In this document: positions 38,174 to 51,293 of the stretch, in pieces
Position numbering within the stretch: position 1 is the first letter of the stretch
Layout of the letters: each line of letters begins with the position of its first letter
Assembly (NCBI GenBank): GCA_029339505.1
Contig: JAQISU010000169.1
Span: 5,510,001 to 5,574,000 of the forward strand
Direction of reading: 5' to 3'
Source of the DNA: Unio delphinus
Lineage: Eukaryota > Mollusca > Bivalvia > Unionida > Unionidae
DNA length: 64,000 bases
The notes under the pieces: model-generated
What the model saw: only the letters and a program-made list of their open reading frames with translations
Databases searched by the model: none
What the model was told of the DNA's origin: nothing
Position numbers and translations under genes: made by a program

Positions 38174-38215
<42 letters not shown>
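37936..38215 (+). mobile_element. tRNA-derived SINE, family B, with (CA)n tail
   Basis: GCGCTGGTGGCCTGTTGGTT opens the head and GGTCGCGGGTTAGAAATG is a decayed box B. The body contains GGTTAGTGTTAGGACTGGTC. The copy runs through a short A-rich link, AAATCACACACAC, into a CA microsatellite at 38,164-38,215. Confidence 0.8.
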
Positions 38216-38218
<3 letters not shown>

Positions 38219-39129
38219 TGGCGCCAGCAATAGTAAACGAACCAGCCCAGAAGTTTATAACTCGTAAGTTCCCGGTCAGTTAATAATATCAGATATCTGG
38301 TGATTGAAAAAGTTATGAAATCGTATGTTGTGTGCCGATTGTACTCCAAAAGTCGGCATTGTGTAATATATTTTTCAAAAATTACGCCAGTAGCTACTGC
38401 CACCATGTTAGCAATGTATCTTCGGTTTAGATGACATGCCTGACCAACTAAATTCGAAACTCAAATCAGTTGAATTTAGTACAAATATCTTCAAAGAGGT
38501 TTCAAATGTTGCTCGTTCAATAAAAAAAAAAATATGCGTTGAGTGCGTACTTAACAGTATATGAGGATCAAATGCAATTTGGACGTACACTGGTTTGTTT
38601 ACTCACCTTAAAACACGTGCTAAAATTATAATAAAGCCACACAATATTTTGGATCTTACTTTGCATAAACACCTATTTTTCCATGCAGTATATGATCACT
38701 TGCGCACAAGGTATAGTGTAAAACTAGACATTTTTCTGGATTCCGGGTCCAATTTCATTTGTAAAGCTGCTTAGAGTTAATCCACCTCACCCTTATCTCT
38801 GCTTGAACATAGCTACATTTAAGAACTTGAGAAGTGGTCGTGTGGAGAGCATTTAATTTAAATGAGTGCTAAACTTTTCGTGATTTATCCCGTCTTTGTA
38901 ACTTAAAAAAAATCGCGAACCCTCACAAGCTAAGGGGTGTTTTTAAATGCATAACTCCTTGGAATAAACCTGCGGATCCCCGGGTGTCCGCGGACCACAG
39001 GTTGGGAATATCTGGTTAAAATATTTTCAAAGATGAACTCGAGGTAACCACGCCGTAATGTGATCATTCAGTGCCAATGATACCCATGTCTGAATCCTGT
39101 ATCATCACCAAAATGAGAGAGGAAGAAAT
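38216..39129. other. Gene-free stretch
   Basis: No supported gene or repeat. Confidence 0.5.
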
Positions 39130-39265
39130 GCTCAGACTGTTCCGTTGGCCTAGTAGTTAGATCCTCCACCTCAGAAGCGCGAAGTTGCGGGTTCGATCCA
39201 CGGCCAAGTCGTTTCAACGACTTATTATTTTTTGACGCTGAGCATTAAGCGGTTAGTGTAACAAT
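39130..39265 (+). mobile_element. tRNA-derived SINE, family B (5' half)
   Basis: CCGTTGGCCTAGTAGTTAGA and GCGGGTTCGATCCACG form the head. The body stops at GCGGTTAGTGTAACAATA, where an oppositely oriented copy begins. Confidence 0.8.
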
Positions 39266-39546
39266 ATTTAAGTCATATCGCTACGATGTCTGCAGTGTAG
39301 CAGCTTATAGTGATGTCTGGTGCTCAATCATCATGACGCAGACATGTAGCATGATGTCCCACCCAGTCACATTATCCTAACACCAGGCCGACCAGTCCTA
39401 ATATTAGCCTCTTAATGTTGATCGCTAAGCGATGCAGCTGTTAGTGCCATTTTGTAAAGTCTTTGATATGACTCTGGCGTGATTCGAACCCGCGATCTCC
39501 CGCATCCGAAGCGGACGCTCTAACCACTAGGCCACCGGAGCGGTCA
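39266..39546 (-). mobile_element. tRNA-derived SINE, family B (full length)
   Basis: The minus strand starts CCGCTCCGGTGGCCTAGTGG, with TCGCGGGTTCGAATCACG as box B, and ends at AGACATCGTAGCGATATGAC. It lies head-out against the copy at 39,130-39,265, forming an inverted SINE pair. Confidence 0.9.
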
Positions 39547-41231
39547 CCCTCGTATGCTGAGAGAAAGATAGAACAGTTGAGAGGTTCCGAAATCGAATTA
39601 GAACTTAACAGCCTCAACTTTTGATTTTGTCGATCCTAAATTTACACGGCAAGGAAAGCATGCCGCTAAACTTGCTTGCCGTCAGAGGGTCTGAAGTACC
39701 TAGCCCAAGAAGATGAACCGCAGATGCAGTCTTTAAAGTATTGTGCCTGTAATGAAACTACATGGTCAGATGGTTGATAGCGGGTGGCAATCACAGTGCT
39801 CATGGTGGAACTATATCATATGGTTAGGTGGTTGAAAGTGGACAGTAATTGTAATGATAAGCAAACCAAGGTATGCATTTGTTTTACGTGGCATAGTAGG
39901 TAACGTTCACGCTGTGTGATTTCCTCAACAAACCACAGTATGCGCTCGTATCTTATGGGATAGTAAGTGAATTCGCGCCATATGGTGTCGTCCGTTTGGC
40001 AGTTCATCTGGGATGTAGTAGAGTTCCATTATTTGATGCATAGTCTGCATCGATAGAGATGCTTGTCCTCGTTTAGTATATAGGCGCTCAAATTCGTTAA
40101 TTTGTTTCACAGATAGCAGACTTTACCATATATGCCCTTCATTATACCATAATATCAATTTATCAACAAAGACCAAGTTATATCCATAAACATAATCTTT
40201 TATTTGAAAACCAGTGAACCGGTAAATCTCTGAAGACTTTGAATATGAATAAAGTATATTAGCAGCTTCGTTAATTTGTTTCACAGATAGCAGACTTTAC
40301 CACACATAACGAATCTCGTTGTAATTTGGTAAAATTCATACATTATGCATACCTGGATCTTACGTGCTCTTTTACGTGTATGTTATAGTTTCAAAGTGTA
40401 ACTTTTGCTTCTATGATATTATTTTTGTTATTTTGATTGTATCGATATATGTGTATTGCATCTAAGACCGTTTATTTGCCCCTAGAGTTTCTCCAATTAG
40501 GAAATCTCCAGATCATCAGAATGTCTTAACTGTCATCTTCAGAAAACCACGAACCTCAAGCCGGTTCAATCAGAACGTGCGAGTGCTTCCGTGTGTGTAG
40601 TGTATGAGGTTGTGAACTATCAGTTAATATAAATGAGTAAACTCAATGAAAACTGCTAAAAATATGATTTTCCATTTTAAAAATCTGAGATCATTACATT
40701 TTCGAAAAACAATTTTCCGGCGTGCTCACAAGCCATTAAGAGTCTATTCTCGAACAAGTGCAATAGCATCTTGCCTAACAAAGGTTCCGATATGTTATCC
40801 CTGTCTACACCTTGACGGACCGAGCAGGTATTTTAGTCTTTTTCATAACGACATCTATTGGATTTTATAAGTTGTCTCCGTTAGTGTGTATTGCCAATAC
40901 AGTGTATCAGCGGTATTGTCTTCGTAAGTTTAACATTGAAAGTATTAGTACGTATCAGAGAGAAGCCATTACTTGTGTATTCGAGTGTAAGAAATGTATT
41001 GTTAGACTTAAGTTCTAAAATAAATCACATGGTCAACCTGATTAAAATCAAGTTTTATTGATGATAATCACATCTGGCAAGCACAGATAAAGGTTCGTGT
41101 ATACTGCTGACCTTTGGAATACTTTGTCCACTTATTTATTAGTAACGTTTAAGATAAAGCGTTGCCTTTCGTGCGAGAGACAGAGACAGATAGTCTGGTC
41201 CCCTGCGAGTTTGCTCCTTGCGTTGCTCTCC
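39547..41231. other. Gene-free stretch with a short duplication
   Basis: GTTAATTTGTTTCACAGATA and the adjacent 20 bp occur at about 40,096-40,132 and again at about 40,270-40,305. No gene is supported. Confidence 0.5.
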
Positions 41232-42374
41232 GCTATACTTAGTCAGGCGAACGCCGGCACCATATTGTCACGTGATCAAAACAAAACTTAAGTTAATCGA
41301 ACAGCGGCACATTTATTCCTTGAATATTGTCTTTCTTAGTGACACAATGTTATCTTTACTAATACTTTTGATTTGAACTTTAACACTCGTTATGCTGTGT
41401 TCAAGCTTAACCACCAATTCGTCATATAATAATTTTTACAAATATTTTTACTAGTAGGAGAAGATCAATGAAAAGCGTATGCACAACGATATTTTGTTAA
41501 TAATGCACATTTTACACAGGTCATCTAATAAAAAAATTCTTGTCCAATCGATTCATTGATGCATTTTACCTCGAAATTGATATGAGGTACGACATCCTAA
41601 AAATAGCCAAAGATTAATCGGAAAATATCACCCCTCTTTCACAAGGGGTGAGGGTAACGATTGTTTTGCAAATATTGCACACTTCACACATATTCAGCTA
41701 AACTATTCTGGTTGTAATAAATTACTTTATCAAATTTACATAGATATTGATATCTCGCTTTACATGACACCTCAGACTTTACCAAATATTAGGATCGAAA
41801 TAGCAACCCTACTCCACGAGTTGGTGAATGTGACAAGTTTTGGATCAATATTGTGCATTGCGTAATTTGTGAAAGATTACAATTGCAATCAATTCCTTGA
41901 TAACTTTTACATCATAATTGACTGAAGGCGATAGATGACGACTTTTTTGCCAAATATTAAGACCGAATGCTGTCTCTTTTATGTAGTTAGGGGGAAGGGG
42001 CGTGAAGTGCGGTTTCTAGGTACCAATTGATGTCTGGTTGAATCCTATTCCACGAAGGGGTGAATTTCGCGATCTTTGGTCTAATATTGAACATTCTGAC
42101 TGCATCCGGTAGAAAACACCAATTGCAATAAACCCTTTGATACTTTTCACTTCGAAACTGCAAAAGATATAAGACCAAAATACCATCTCTTATATATAAA
42201 AGAGGGATGGAGTGACGATATTTTGTGAAATAAATGTTTCTGTAATTACATCATCTGACAGTTAGATTTGTATTTGATTCCTATTGATACGGATGTATCG
42301 TTCATGACAATCCAGATTCTGACAATCATTAAACACAACGCCATCCATCTTAATGCCAAATTCTTGAACAAAAA

Positions 42375-42585
42375 TGGTACTAACAGCTGCCTCTCTAAAA
42401 ACTCACCATTAAGAGGTTAGTGTTACGACCAGTCGGCCTGGTGTCATTAATGTGACTGGGTGAGACATCATGTTACGTGTTTGCGGCATGATGCCCCAAT
42501 GCTAGACATCACTGTAAACTGCTACACTGTAGACATCATAGCGATATGACTGATTTTTTTCTTAAATCTACTTTAAACATCTAAA

Positions 42586-42633
<48 letters not shown>
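42375..42633 (+). mobile_element. tRNA-derived SINE, family B body with (CA)n tail
   Basis: AATGGTACTAACAGCTGCCT, then GGTTAGTGTTACGACCAGTC and ACATCATAGCGATATGACTG, lead into TAAATCACACACAC. The tRNA head is missing. The copy lies inside the centre of the giant inverted repeat. Confidence 0.85.
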
Positions 42634-42634
<1 letters not shown>

Positions 42635-43769
42635 ATGCTCTAAGAGGGGGTGCGACTGATAATTTGTACAATATTGGACATTTGCGAATGTCACCTAAAA
42701 CTTTCCATTTGCAATTGATACCTTCAACAAAGTGGCTTAGCAGCCGACCAACTAACCCTCAAAAACTGGGTGTTGGAGCTAAAATTACCACAAAACAACC
42801 TTTTTTAGGGGGAGGGCGTGTCCCTCGACTTAAGTTTGGGCGGAGTAGTAATGTTAAAATTTCTTGCAATGCCTCTACTTGAAATATTTTACATTGATAC
42901 TGACATATTATTTTACATACATTATATTCATTGTGTGTTATTAGGAAGGGCACGTTATTTGTCTGAACATGATAAAAAATGTATTGTGCTGCTGTGCTTC
43001 TTTTATTAATTTAAATTAATTAATGAACCTAATAATATTAAAGTTCTCATTTATACAAGTGAATATTTAATTCTTTTAACATAATATCATGAAGTTTTCA
43101 TTTCAAATTTGGCATGCACATGTAGTTTTGATTGATCATTATGGTTTTGCCCAGACAACCCACTCCAACCCCCACCCACCCACCTTGATAGAAGAGAAAG
43201 TATTTTGGTCTTAATCTCTTTGGCAAGCAAAAGCTGCCATATGTCGCCTTAAACCGATCAAGGATTGATTGCAAATGGAATCTATTACAAATTACCTGAT
43301 GAAGTTAGATTGCACAATAAAGGACCAAATATCGTCACATTCACCCCGTCGTGGAATAGGGTTGCTATTTCGATCCTAATATTTGGCTAAGTATGAAGTG
43401 TCATGTACAGCGAGATATCAATATCAATGTTAAATTACTCAAGGAGTTTATTGTAACTAGAATATATTAGATGACTTAGTGTGAAGTGTGCAATATTTGC
43501 AAAGCAATCGGTATCCTCACCGCCTCGTAAAAGAGTGTTGATTAGTTTTGTCTTATTTTTTGGTTATATTTAGGCTGTCGTACATCACCTTATATAAATT
43601 TCGACATAAACTTTGTCAAGGAAACGACTGGAGAAGGAATCTCTGAGATGACGCTATGTAAAAAGTGCAATATTATCAAAATACGTTGCTTGTCCCTTTT
43701 CCTTCATTTTTGTCTACTAGTAAAAATATTTGCAAAAAAAAAAATATGACGATGTAGTGGTTTGCCTTT

Positions 43770-45335
43770 ATTAGGTTGGGTTGGGTTGGGTGCTCCCAAT
43801 ATTGTTTAAATTATTACAGAAGACCCACCCTGGCTCGTTTTGTTAGAAATTGAAGTAGTGATAGAGAGATGCAAAGCTCAGAGCCTCCAGTCAGCGGTGC
43901 AGACAGTTAATGAATACACAACATGTGAAATTCAAATAAACAACAATTTAATATAATTTAACAAAACGTCATCTCTCAAATAAAAATTTAATTAAAACCC
44001 TATCACTGGACCAAGTGACGGCCTATTTCATCATCTGACTTGAAGTGATAGATTTTCCTTCTGTCCTGTGTTCCTACTCATCTGTATGATCTTTATCTGG
44101 ACTGGTAATCCAATGCCCTCCAGACCGCCTAACGTATGCCTCCGTTCTTCCCTATCTTTTGTCTCACAGAGACTCAGACCAACTGCACTGGGATAATTCC
44201 CTCTGTCTCCTACAGTGCATCTGGTCCCTAAAAGCTTCCAGTATTAACACACAAGGACATTAGCATAGCATATTTCCCTAGCTATCTAACTCACACTAAA
44301 CAAAAATATCATCAGATAAGCCATTAATTTATTTGGTTCATTCATCCCCATCGAAATATACATTCTCTCTGATATGTGTACACGGTATATTTAGATTCTC
44401 AATCTTATTACACAGAACAATATCACATAATCAGACGCATTTCTGTACATTGCACTTCTACAAAGTGTACACAGATATGCATATATTCATGCGCTGATCT
44501 ATTCTTACACACGATACTCCTATAAAGTATACACAAACAGGCAAATCCCTATTAACTAATGCTGCACACTGCAACCACTATACAAAGTTTATAATTCAAT
44601 TCAACATTTGCAAATCTATAATATCACATGAATGAATGCACAAGGTTACTACAAATAAACCAAATAGCAAATTACAATATTAATTCTATACATAAACATT
44701 GCTCATATCTCAAAATATGCAAATAGATCAAACACTACGAATGAATCAAACCATACAAATGGTTATTCTACGTACTCAAGTATACATACTGCAATAATCA
44801 AAGTACAGTTACTTTGCCGTAATATTACAAAGATCGAGCAAATAGTCACTAACCTGTACTGAATAAAATGTTTCTCGCCTATTTCAAATGACGTCGGAGT
44901 AGCTTATCTTCCCTATATTTTTTAAGCTTGCGATTCTAATGTTGGCCACGTCTTGCTCAATTCCGAGTGGCTGTTGATTCATATAATTATCAGACACTGC
45001 CCTCTCCCAACAGTCTGTCAAAGGTTGATTTACGACTCCCACTTGATGTTTCTTTGATCAGATCACAGAATTCCACCACTTACCTAAGAAACATGTAATG
45101 ACTTATTACGTAAATGGCTAGCAGAAAATAAGAACAGGCACGAATTTTATGACCATGTCAAACAACTGGCTTGACTCCTCATTGTTCGCCGAATTGACCT
45201 TCATCCATATTTACGGCGCGAAATTATTAGCCTCAGGGTTTACCATATACATGTTGAAATCTGATTAATCCTTACAACGTGACAGATGAACTGGTGGCTA
45301 TGCATAAACACAATATAACGACTGCTATAATTTAA
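43770..45335. other. Insertion inside the right arm of the giant inverted repeat
   Basis: About 1.57 kb interrupts the pairing of the arms. It has no long ORF, and I could not identify its ends or family. Confidence 0.5.
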
Positions 45336-45495
45336 ATTATAATTATTAGCAATGTTCGTATTGTGTTATTAAGAAAATGAATATTAAATGAATAAATGTG
45401 CCACGGTTCGATTAACTAGATCTTGCCGTATGATGCCATTTGTTTTGATCACGTGACAATATGCGTCAGCGTTTGCCTAACTTACGTATCCCTGG

Positions 45496-46909
45496 ATAGT
45501 TTCGTATTTTGACACCTACCTAATATTTAAGGTAGAAGGCATGAGTCCAGTTATCACAATCCTATCATTTTTCATTTCACACTTAAGCTAAATATGTAAT
45601 GTGGTTTAGAATTACTTTGAGTTAGGCTTGGAAATGGGTTGACTTGTTTGTGACTGCCTGACACAGTTAGACTAGCATAGAAGATCAAATGCGTAACTTG
45701 GGCTTCTTCAAATGAGCAGCCGACTTGGCTTACGTATTTACACATGTCTGCTACAGAGATAAATATCTAAAAATCTAGATGGTTGAGGGGTGATGAAAAG
45801 TATATTGTTACAGTACTAATGAACTTTATTCGTGCATAAGGCACATACTGATTCTTTCAGCTGTCTTGTCAATATAGGTCTTTCCTGTATAAAAAAAAAA
45901 GATTGTAAAAAAAGAGGAGTTGGTGGCAGTGTTGGTTCAGTATAAAAGCCACTAGTTGCATAATGAATTAACTTTAATACCTCAGTCAGAATCCTACAAG
46001 CATCCTTTCAGCAAAAATCATTAGGTTTTTTTGTATCTTTAATGTAAATATTATTATCATTCTTATGCAAAAGGTCATCGTCGGACAAAAATTACCCCCC
46101 CCCCCCAAAAAAAAAAAAAAACCAACAACAACTGTCCAGTGAGATCTTGGTATAGTGGAGTGCAACGCAAGGATCATATTAAACAGGGAACCAGACTAAG
46201 AGACGAGAGTTATCTGCAGAAATAATCTCTTTCGAATGACGTTTTGATCAAGTGTTTATTACATAATCAGCAATTGTTACCTTTGTTTGATTATTTTGAT
46301 AATATATAATATATCCTTCTGCATTACTGGACTAAGCTTATTTTCTCCATACAACATATGTCATATATAATCTTAAATAAAAAGCCTTCTTAAAGGTAAA
46401 ATTGGGCAACGCTTATCCATTATTTATTGAATTGTTTTGGTTTTGGGGATGTGTGAATAAATGAAGCTGTTGAGAACATAAAGGTTTTCTTTTCATTGGC
46501 TAAACAACGTCTAGCATACCAGTTTATTCAAAATTGACAATCCAGGACCAGGGGATATGCAAGGGCAAAATTTTGTTGAAGTTTGTAATCAAATTGTTAT
46601 CTGGCATACTTGAACATAGTAAAAGGGACAACATTTAGAAATTCTCGTTCTTAAAAAGGAACTCTGCTCATAACTTATATATTGTACCATGAAGATAGAG
46701 GAGACCACAGGCTGCTGCATTAGATCAAACGAGTTTTTTTTTCCTCTTCAATATGCTGTGAGATGAGTGTAACGTTTTACTAAAATGCCAAGTTTATTTG
46801 CAGCTAAGAAAGAATTAGAAATAATCGTATTTATGTGAATGCCATTGTATGACGATATTGATTTCCACTAAATTGGTGGAGTTTGAAGTCTTGCCTATTT
46901 TGTTGGTTT
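45496..46909. other. Gene-free stretch
   Basis: No supported gene; C12/A14 homopolymers lie near 46,096-46,120. Confidence 0.5.
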
Positions 46910-47152
46910 TTTGTTTTGATTTAGGGTTTGACGCCATTTTTTCAGCACACGATAGGCTATACATGGCGGCCAGTATTATTAGTGAAGGAAGAACCCGGGA
47001 AACCCCCCGGAAAGAACTACCGACCCACGAGAAGCTACTGGCAAGCTTTCCCACATAACTACATTTGCTGAATCTTAGAGTCGAACCCACACAGACAGAG
47101 GTGAGACGGTAGTAATCCGTAACGGAGAGCGCTTTAGACCACTCGGGGCCCC
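46910..47152 (-). mobile_element. tRNA-derived SINE, family A (full length)
   Basis: The minus strand opens GGGGCCCCGAGTGGTCTAAA, has GTGGGTTCGACTCTAAG as box B, contains AATACTGGCCGCCATGTATA, and ends AAAATGGCGTCAAACCCTAA. Confidence 0.88.
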
Positions 47153-47454
47153 TTGAAGTCTTGCAAATTATATCCAGAAAGCAATAACTTAATTTAATAA
47201 TATTACTAATGCTACATGAAATTACATTATTTAATTAATTTATTATAAATTATTATTATTATTTTGTTCTTACTTTCACTCTGACTTTCTTACCTCTTTA
47301 TTTGATTCAACGTATGTTTGTGCACGTGTACTGGTATATGTATGTGGATATGGCTATGTATATGCAAGTATGTATCTTTTGTTTTGATTAACTGTTTGTA
47401 CGTGCGATTTGTTTCACTGTTAGACAAACATGCCACCATCAGTTTCTGTAAGAA

Positions 47455-47746
47455 AAACCGCTCCGCTCATCCAGTGATTAGAGCGTCCGCCTCTGATGCG
47501 GAAGGTCGTGGATCCGATCCTCGACCGAGTTATACCAAAGATTTACAAAAATGGTACTAACAGCTGCCTTGCGTGGCGCTCAGCATTAAGAAGTTTGAAT
47601 TAGAAATGGTCGTCCTGGTGTCAGCTACATGTCTGCAACATGATGCCCCAATTCTAGGCATCGTTAGATACTGCCAGACTGCATACATCGTAGCGATACG
47701 ACTGAAATTTTTTTAAAGCTTCGTTAAACATCCAAATCACACACAG

Positions 47747-47778
<32 letters not shown>
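47455..47778 (+). mobile_element. tRNA-derived SINE, family B with (CA)n tail
   Basis: The head is AACCGCTCCGCTCATCCAGTG with GTGGATCCGATCCTCG as box B. The body TGGTACTAACAGCTGCCTTG...CATCGTAGCGATACGACTG is followed by CCAAATCACACACAGACACA. Confidence 0.88.
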
Positions 47779-47782
<4 letters not shown>

Positions 47783-48366
47783 GTGCAAAAAAAGAACATG
47801 CCATGTGAAAAGCTGTAATTTGATTCGTGAGTCTAAAGTTCAACAGAACACGACCTCTTATCGGCGTCCTTTCATGACATAACCATTATCGATTTTAATC
47901 CGATTGAAAACAAAGTACACGGAGGAGAAACTTTCTCGATAGTGCTGTTGACCTGAATGTTGTCACAAGCTGACGTACATGGTATGTGTTAGTTCCACTG
48001 CCTGATGTCACATTGAGCCTGTTATGTGGCAATACAAACTACTATGAAATTAACAAATACATGGTTCTATATCGCAATCTTTCTCTGTATGTTATGTTTG
48101 CTATTAAAAGCAATATATAGAAAACCATAAAGGTAAATCGATTCAACTTGATTTTGACATGCAGACAATACAGTGAAAAGGAAAATAAACATTATCCGGG
48201 ACTTGTTCATTTACACGAATCAAGAAAAACATTCTTTAAAAATGTTCAGAACTTTCTTCCTTAACCAATTTAGGATACACCCAAACATCTGAAAACTAGT
48301 TCCTCTAGAAAATATCTTGATGTTAATATTTTTCTTTAATTTCAATCTGGATAACGCTGCCAGTCT
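47779..48366. other. Gene-free stretch
   Basis: Nothing recognised. Confidence 0.5.
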
Positions 48367-48575
48367 TGTTGATTACTCATACTGACTTGTCATTTACTCT
48401 ACTAACTTATCGATCACTCTGCTGACTTGTCGATTATTCTACTAACTTATCGATCACTCTGCTGACTTGTCAGTTATTCTACTGACTTATCAGTCTCTCA
48501 TACTGACTTGTCGATTATTCTACTAACTTGTCAATCACTCTACTGACTTTATCGATTACTCTACTAATTCGATCA
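48367..48575 (+). repeat. Degenerate minisatellite, unit about 21 bp
   Basis: About ten units vary on the theme ATT(A/C)CTCTACTGACTTGTCG. Divergence between units indicates an old array. Confidence 0.85.
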
Positions 48576-49858
48576 TTCTTTCTACTGGGTTACTCGGAAC
48601 ACGAAATTCAATAGGTGAAATGCTCATTTAACCATATAGGAGTATATGTATGTAAATCGCATTTTCAAAATGTATTGTCAAGAGCAGTCAATTACTTCTG
48701 TGAACTATTTTTAAACTGATAGCATTTTGCTGATTCATAGGTGCAAACTATAATTAAGCATTTAATCGCGTACAGCAGCTTCATCTTTACAGGCTAATAA
48801 AACAAAGAGAAACAAAAATTTCTAATGCAATAGAGAAAAGTCCATATACAATTACAAAATATTCAAATTGGATTTTTTTTAGATTCTTTTTGTCATCAAT
48901 TTTACTTTCTCAGCTTAGTCCCTTTTCATGTTAGGAGGTTGTTTAAACATCCATCTATTTCATGCAAAATTTCGTTTTTACACAAGAAGTAGAGTTGTTT
49001 ACCATCGTCAGTTACCAAACTTTAGTTATTAATAACACTTGTAGTAACTAATAATCCTTTACATTTGCGTCGAATGGTCAAAGCTGAAGGTCACTGTGAC
49101 TGAAAGAAGAATGGTTTCTTCACAATAACTCGAGATCATTTAGTCACCAAGGGACATAACTTTATATTAAAATAGAAGAAGGAAAAAAAAACATGCGGGG
49201 TTTGGATTGTTGCTTGGTAAAAGTGATAGATTTCCAACCATAATTTGGCGTCCTCCTGCTAATGAAAGTTCCACCAATGAATCATCGAAGAATAAGAACA
49301 GGGAAAAGACCGTCTGCATCGCTGACTCAAGACAGTTGCGAAATTTGTTTTTATTTTAAACAATTTGAAAATTGTTAGTTTGCGGACATACCATGGAATT
49401 TTAAAATGTATTCCCAACTGTTTAATTTCCTGTTATCATTAATATACACCAGGATATGCTATTCCGCCTTTTCAGTGGTTACTCATGCATACTTTATGCT
49501 AATCTTATTACACTGAATATATAAACTAAAAATTACAACATTTTCCGTTAAACAAATTCAAAGGTTTCGAGAGTTTCGCTCCGATTACTGAATCCGCTTG
49601 TCCTGAATAATATGATAGTATAGATTTTCCATGATTTAGTGCAACCCCTTCTCGAATACAAATTTCTCAACTTTAAAAAATTATCTATTTCTTTAGAAGA
49701 TTTAGTTAAATGCTTTTGCATATATTTTCATAATTTAAAAAAATCAGATCTCAATCACATCATTTTGAATTCAATACAGCTCTGATTTACCTGTTTTTGT
49801 TGTCATCTAATATCCCATTTCACCGACTGACCTGGATTATTTTATTTCTTCGTTTCAG
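48576..49858. other. Gene-free stretch
   Basis: AT-rich DNA upstream of the phospholipase gene; no promoter could be fixed. Confidence 0.45.
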
Positions 49859-49911
49859 TTCTAAATTCTGTTTGCTTTTCTGCTCAGCTTTAAGTTTATC
49901 TGGTACCCCAG
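49859..49911 (+). CDS. PLB1: Possible signal-peptide exon of the phospholipase B1-like gene
   Basis: A TTCGTTTCAG acceptor and a CCCAG/GTAAGT donor bound 53 bp that read, in one frame, as a hydrophobic segment SKFCLLFCSALSLSGTP. It ends in phase 1, exactly what the next exon (52,355) needs. The start codon would lie in an upstream exon not found. A secreted-enzyme signal peptide is expected here for this family. Confidence 0.4.
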
Positions 49912-50434
49912 GTAAGTAATAGTAACCAATAAGTAAGATCGCAGACTTGACCGACTTTCGTTTATGCCTTCCATAGTGACTATTTAAGTGATTATATCTT
50001 TTGCAGCATTAATGATGCGATATAAAATCGAATCTGTGTTTGCTTGTCTCAAATCAGGTACAAGTAACGAAACAACGATTACCATACCTCTAAGGTATGG
50101 ACATGACTTCGCTTTGTTACACCATGTTTCTAAAATTGAACCAGAATACAGACCATGTGACATTCATTTAAACATATGACTGTAGGTATATCGATACATT
50201 CAAGTGATATATGCTGCATCCGTATACAAAATTACATGTATCTTAAATGTACTAGCGAATCAGGACACTATGTTATCACACAAGGTAGTGATTTAATCAT
50301 AGTGAATCAGCCTGGAATAAGATACACAACTCAGACAACAATTCGGGTCAAATCATGGGTAGGAAGAATACTTTCGTTTGGGTAATTGTGATCTCAACAT
50401 GGACTATTTTGCTGAAGTTTTCTGGTAACAAACT
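49912..50434. other. Intron-like stretch with two short unassigned ORFs
   Basis: Adjacent plus-strand ORFs of 63 and 69 codons (49,988-50,385) show no motif and no splice context that I trust. Confidence 0.4.

Positions 50435-50515
<81 letters not shown>
50435..50515. repeat. (TC)n microsatellite
   Basis: About 40 pure TC units. Confidence 0.95.
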
Positions 50516-50520
<5 letters not shown>

Positions 50521-50831
50521 TTTATGATTGGTCCCCCCACAGTAACTTTCTTTAAAGTGTTTCCATATCATAAATTAAAACTAAATGTATACATTCTCGG
50601 GACTAATTGAACATACATTCTCTGTTAAAAATGTGAGACAGTCATACTTAGCATAACATGCAATTTTCTGGTTATAATCTCACAAGTATAAACCTATTTT
50701 AGTAAAGATTAATAACAATATCGCAATCGATGTGATCAGATCGTTGGAACAGAAACAAATCCAGTAGTTGTTTCTTGTGTGTTTTGGGGTTGTGTATGGT
50801 TATTTTTTAATTGTTTCTTCTTTTTTCTGTA

Positions 50832-51293
50832 AGTAGTAATAGGGGACGATCTGGATCCAATGGAAAATCCAGTCAAAAAGGGCCTGGGACCTTCTGGGTC
50901 CAAGATTTCTGGGTACAATGGAAATCCCAGTAAAAAAGGGCTTGGGACCTTCTGGGCCAAAAGGTCGTGGGACCTTCTGGGTCAAAGGGAAATTGAACAT
51001 TTGAATATTATTTGAGACCTTCTGACGACAAGGGAAATTGAAAATGGGAATATTATTTGGGACCTTCTGGCGACAAGGGTAATTGAACATGGTGGGTCTT
51101 TATAGCGTCAAGGGAAATTGAACATGGGAAATATTATTTGTATTTGTATATGGGTCTGTCTAGCGACAAGGGAAAATGGAGGAAAAGAAAGCAAATACCT
51201 TTTCGAGGTATATGAGTGGCCCTGAAAACAAACCACACAATATTCCTTTTGACTGGATTTTCAATTGGATCCAGATCGTCCCATATTACTACT
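50832..51293. mobile_element. Foldback element with internal tandem repeats
   Basis: Arms GGGACGATCTGGATCCAAT and TTTTGACTGGATTTTC pair over about 45 bp at 50,832-50,879 and 51,247-51,293. The interior holds several degenerate copies of GGGACCTTCTGG(G/C)....AAGGGAAATTGAA (about 50,885-51,180). Confidence 0.75.

Larger units (their letters stand above)
41232..45495. mobile_element. Giant inverted-repeat element, right arm interrupted
   Basis: Sequence from about 41,232 to 41,834 pairs with its inverse on the right: ATTGTCACGTGATCAAAACA at 41,264 with 45,455-45,475, and GATATTGATATCTCGCT...GAATGTGAC at 41,745-41,834 with 43,334-43,430. The right arm is interrupted from about 43,770 to 45,335 by unrelated DNA. 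No transposase was seen. Confidence 0.7.

Noticed and set aside
39481..39542. True tRNA gene on the minus strand
   Set aside because: Box A and B are good, but the sequence continues into a SINE body and the cloverleaf is imperfect; it is the head of a family B SINE.
49988..50385. Two adjacent plus-strand ORFs (63 and 69 codons)
   Set aside because: No recognisable domain, no convincing splice sites, and out of phase with the phospholipase exons.
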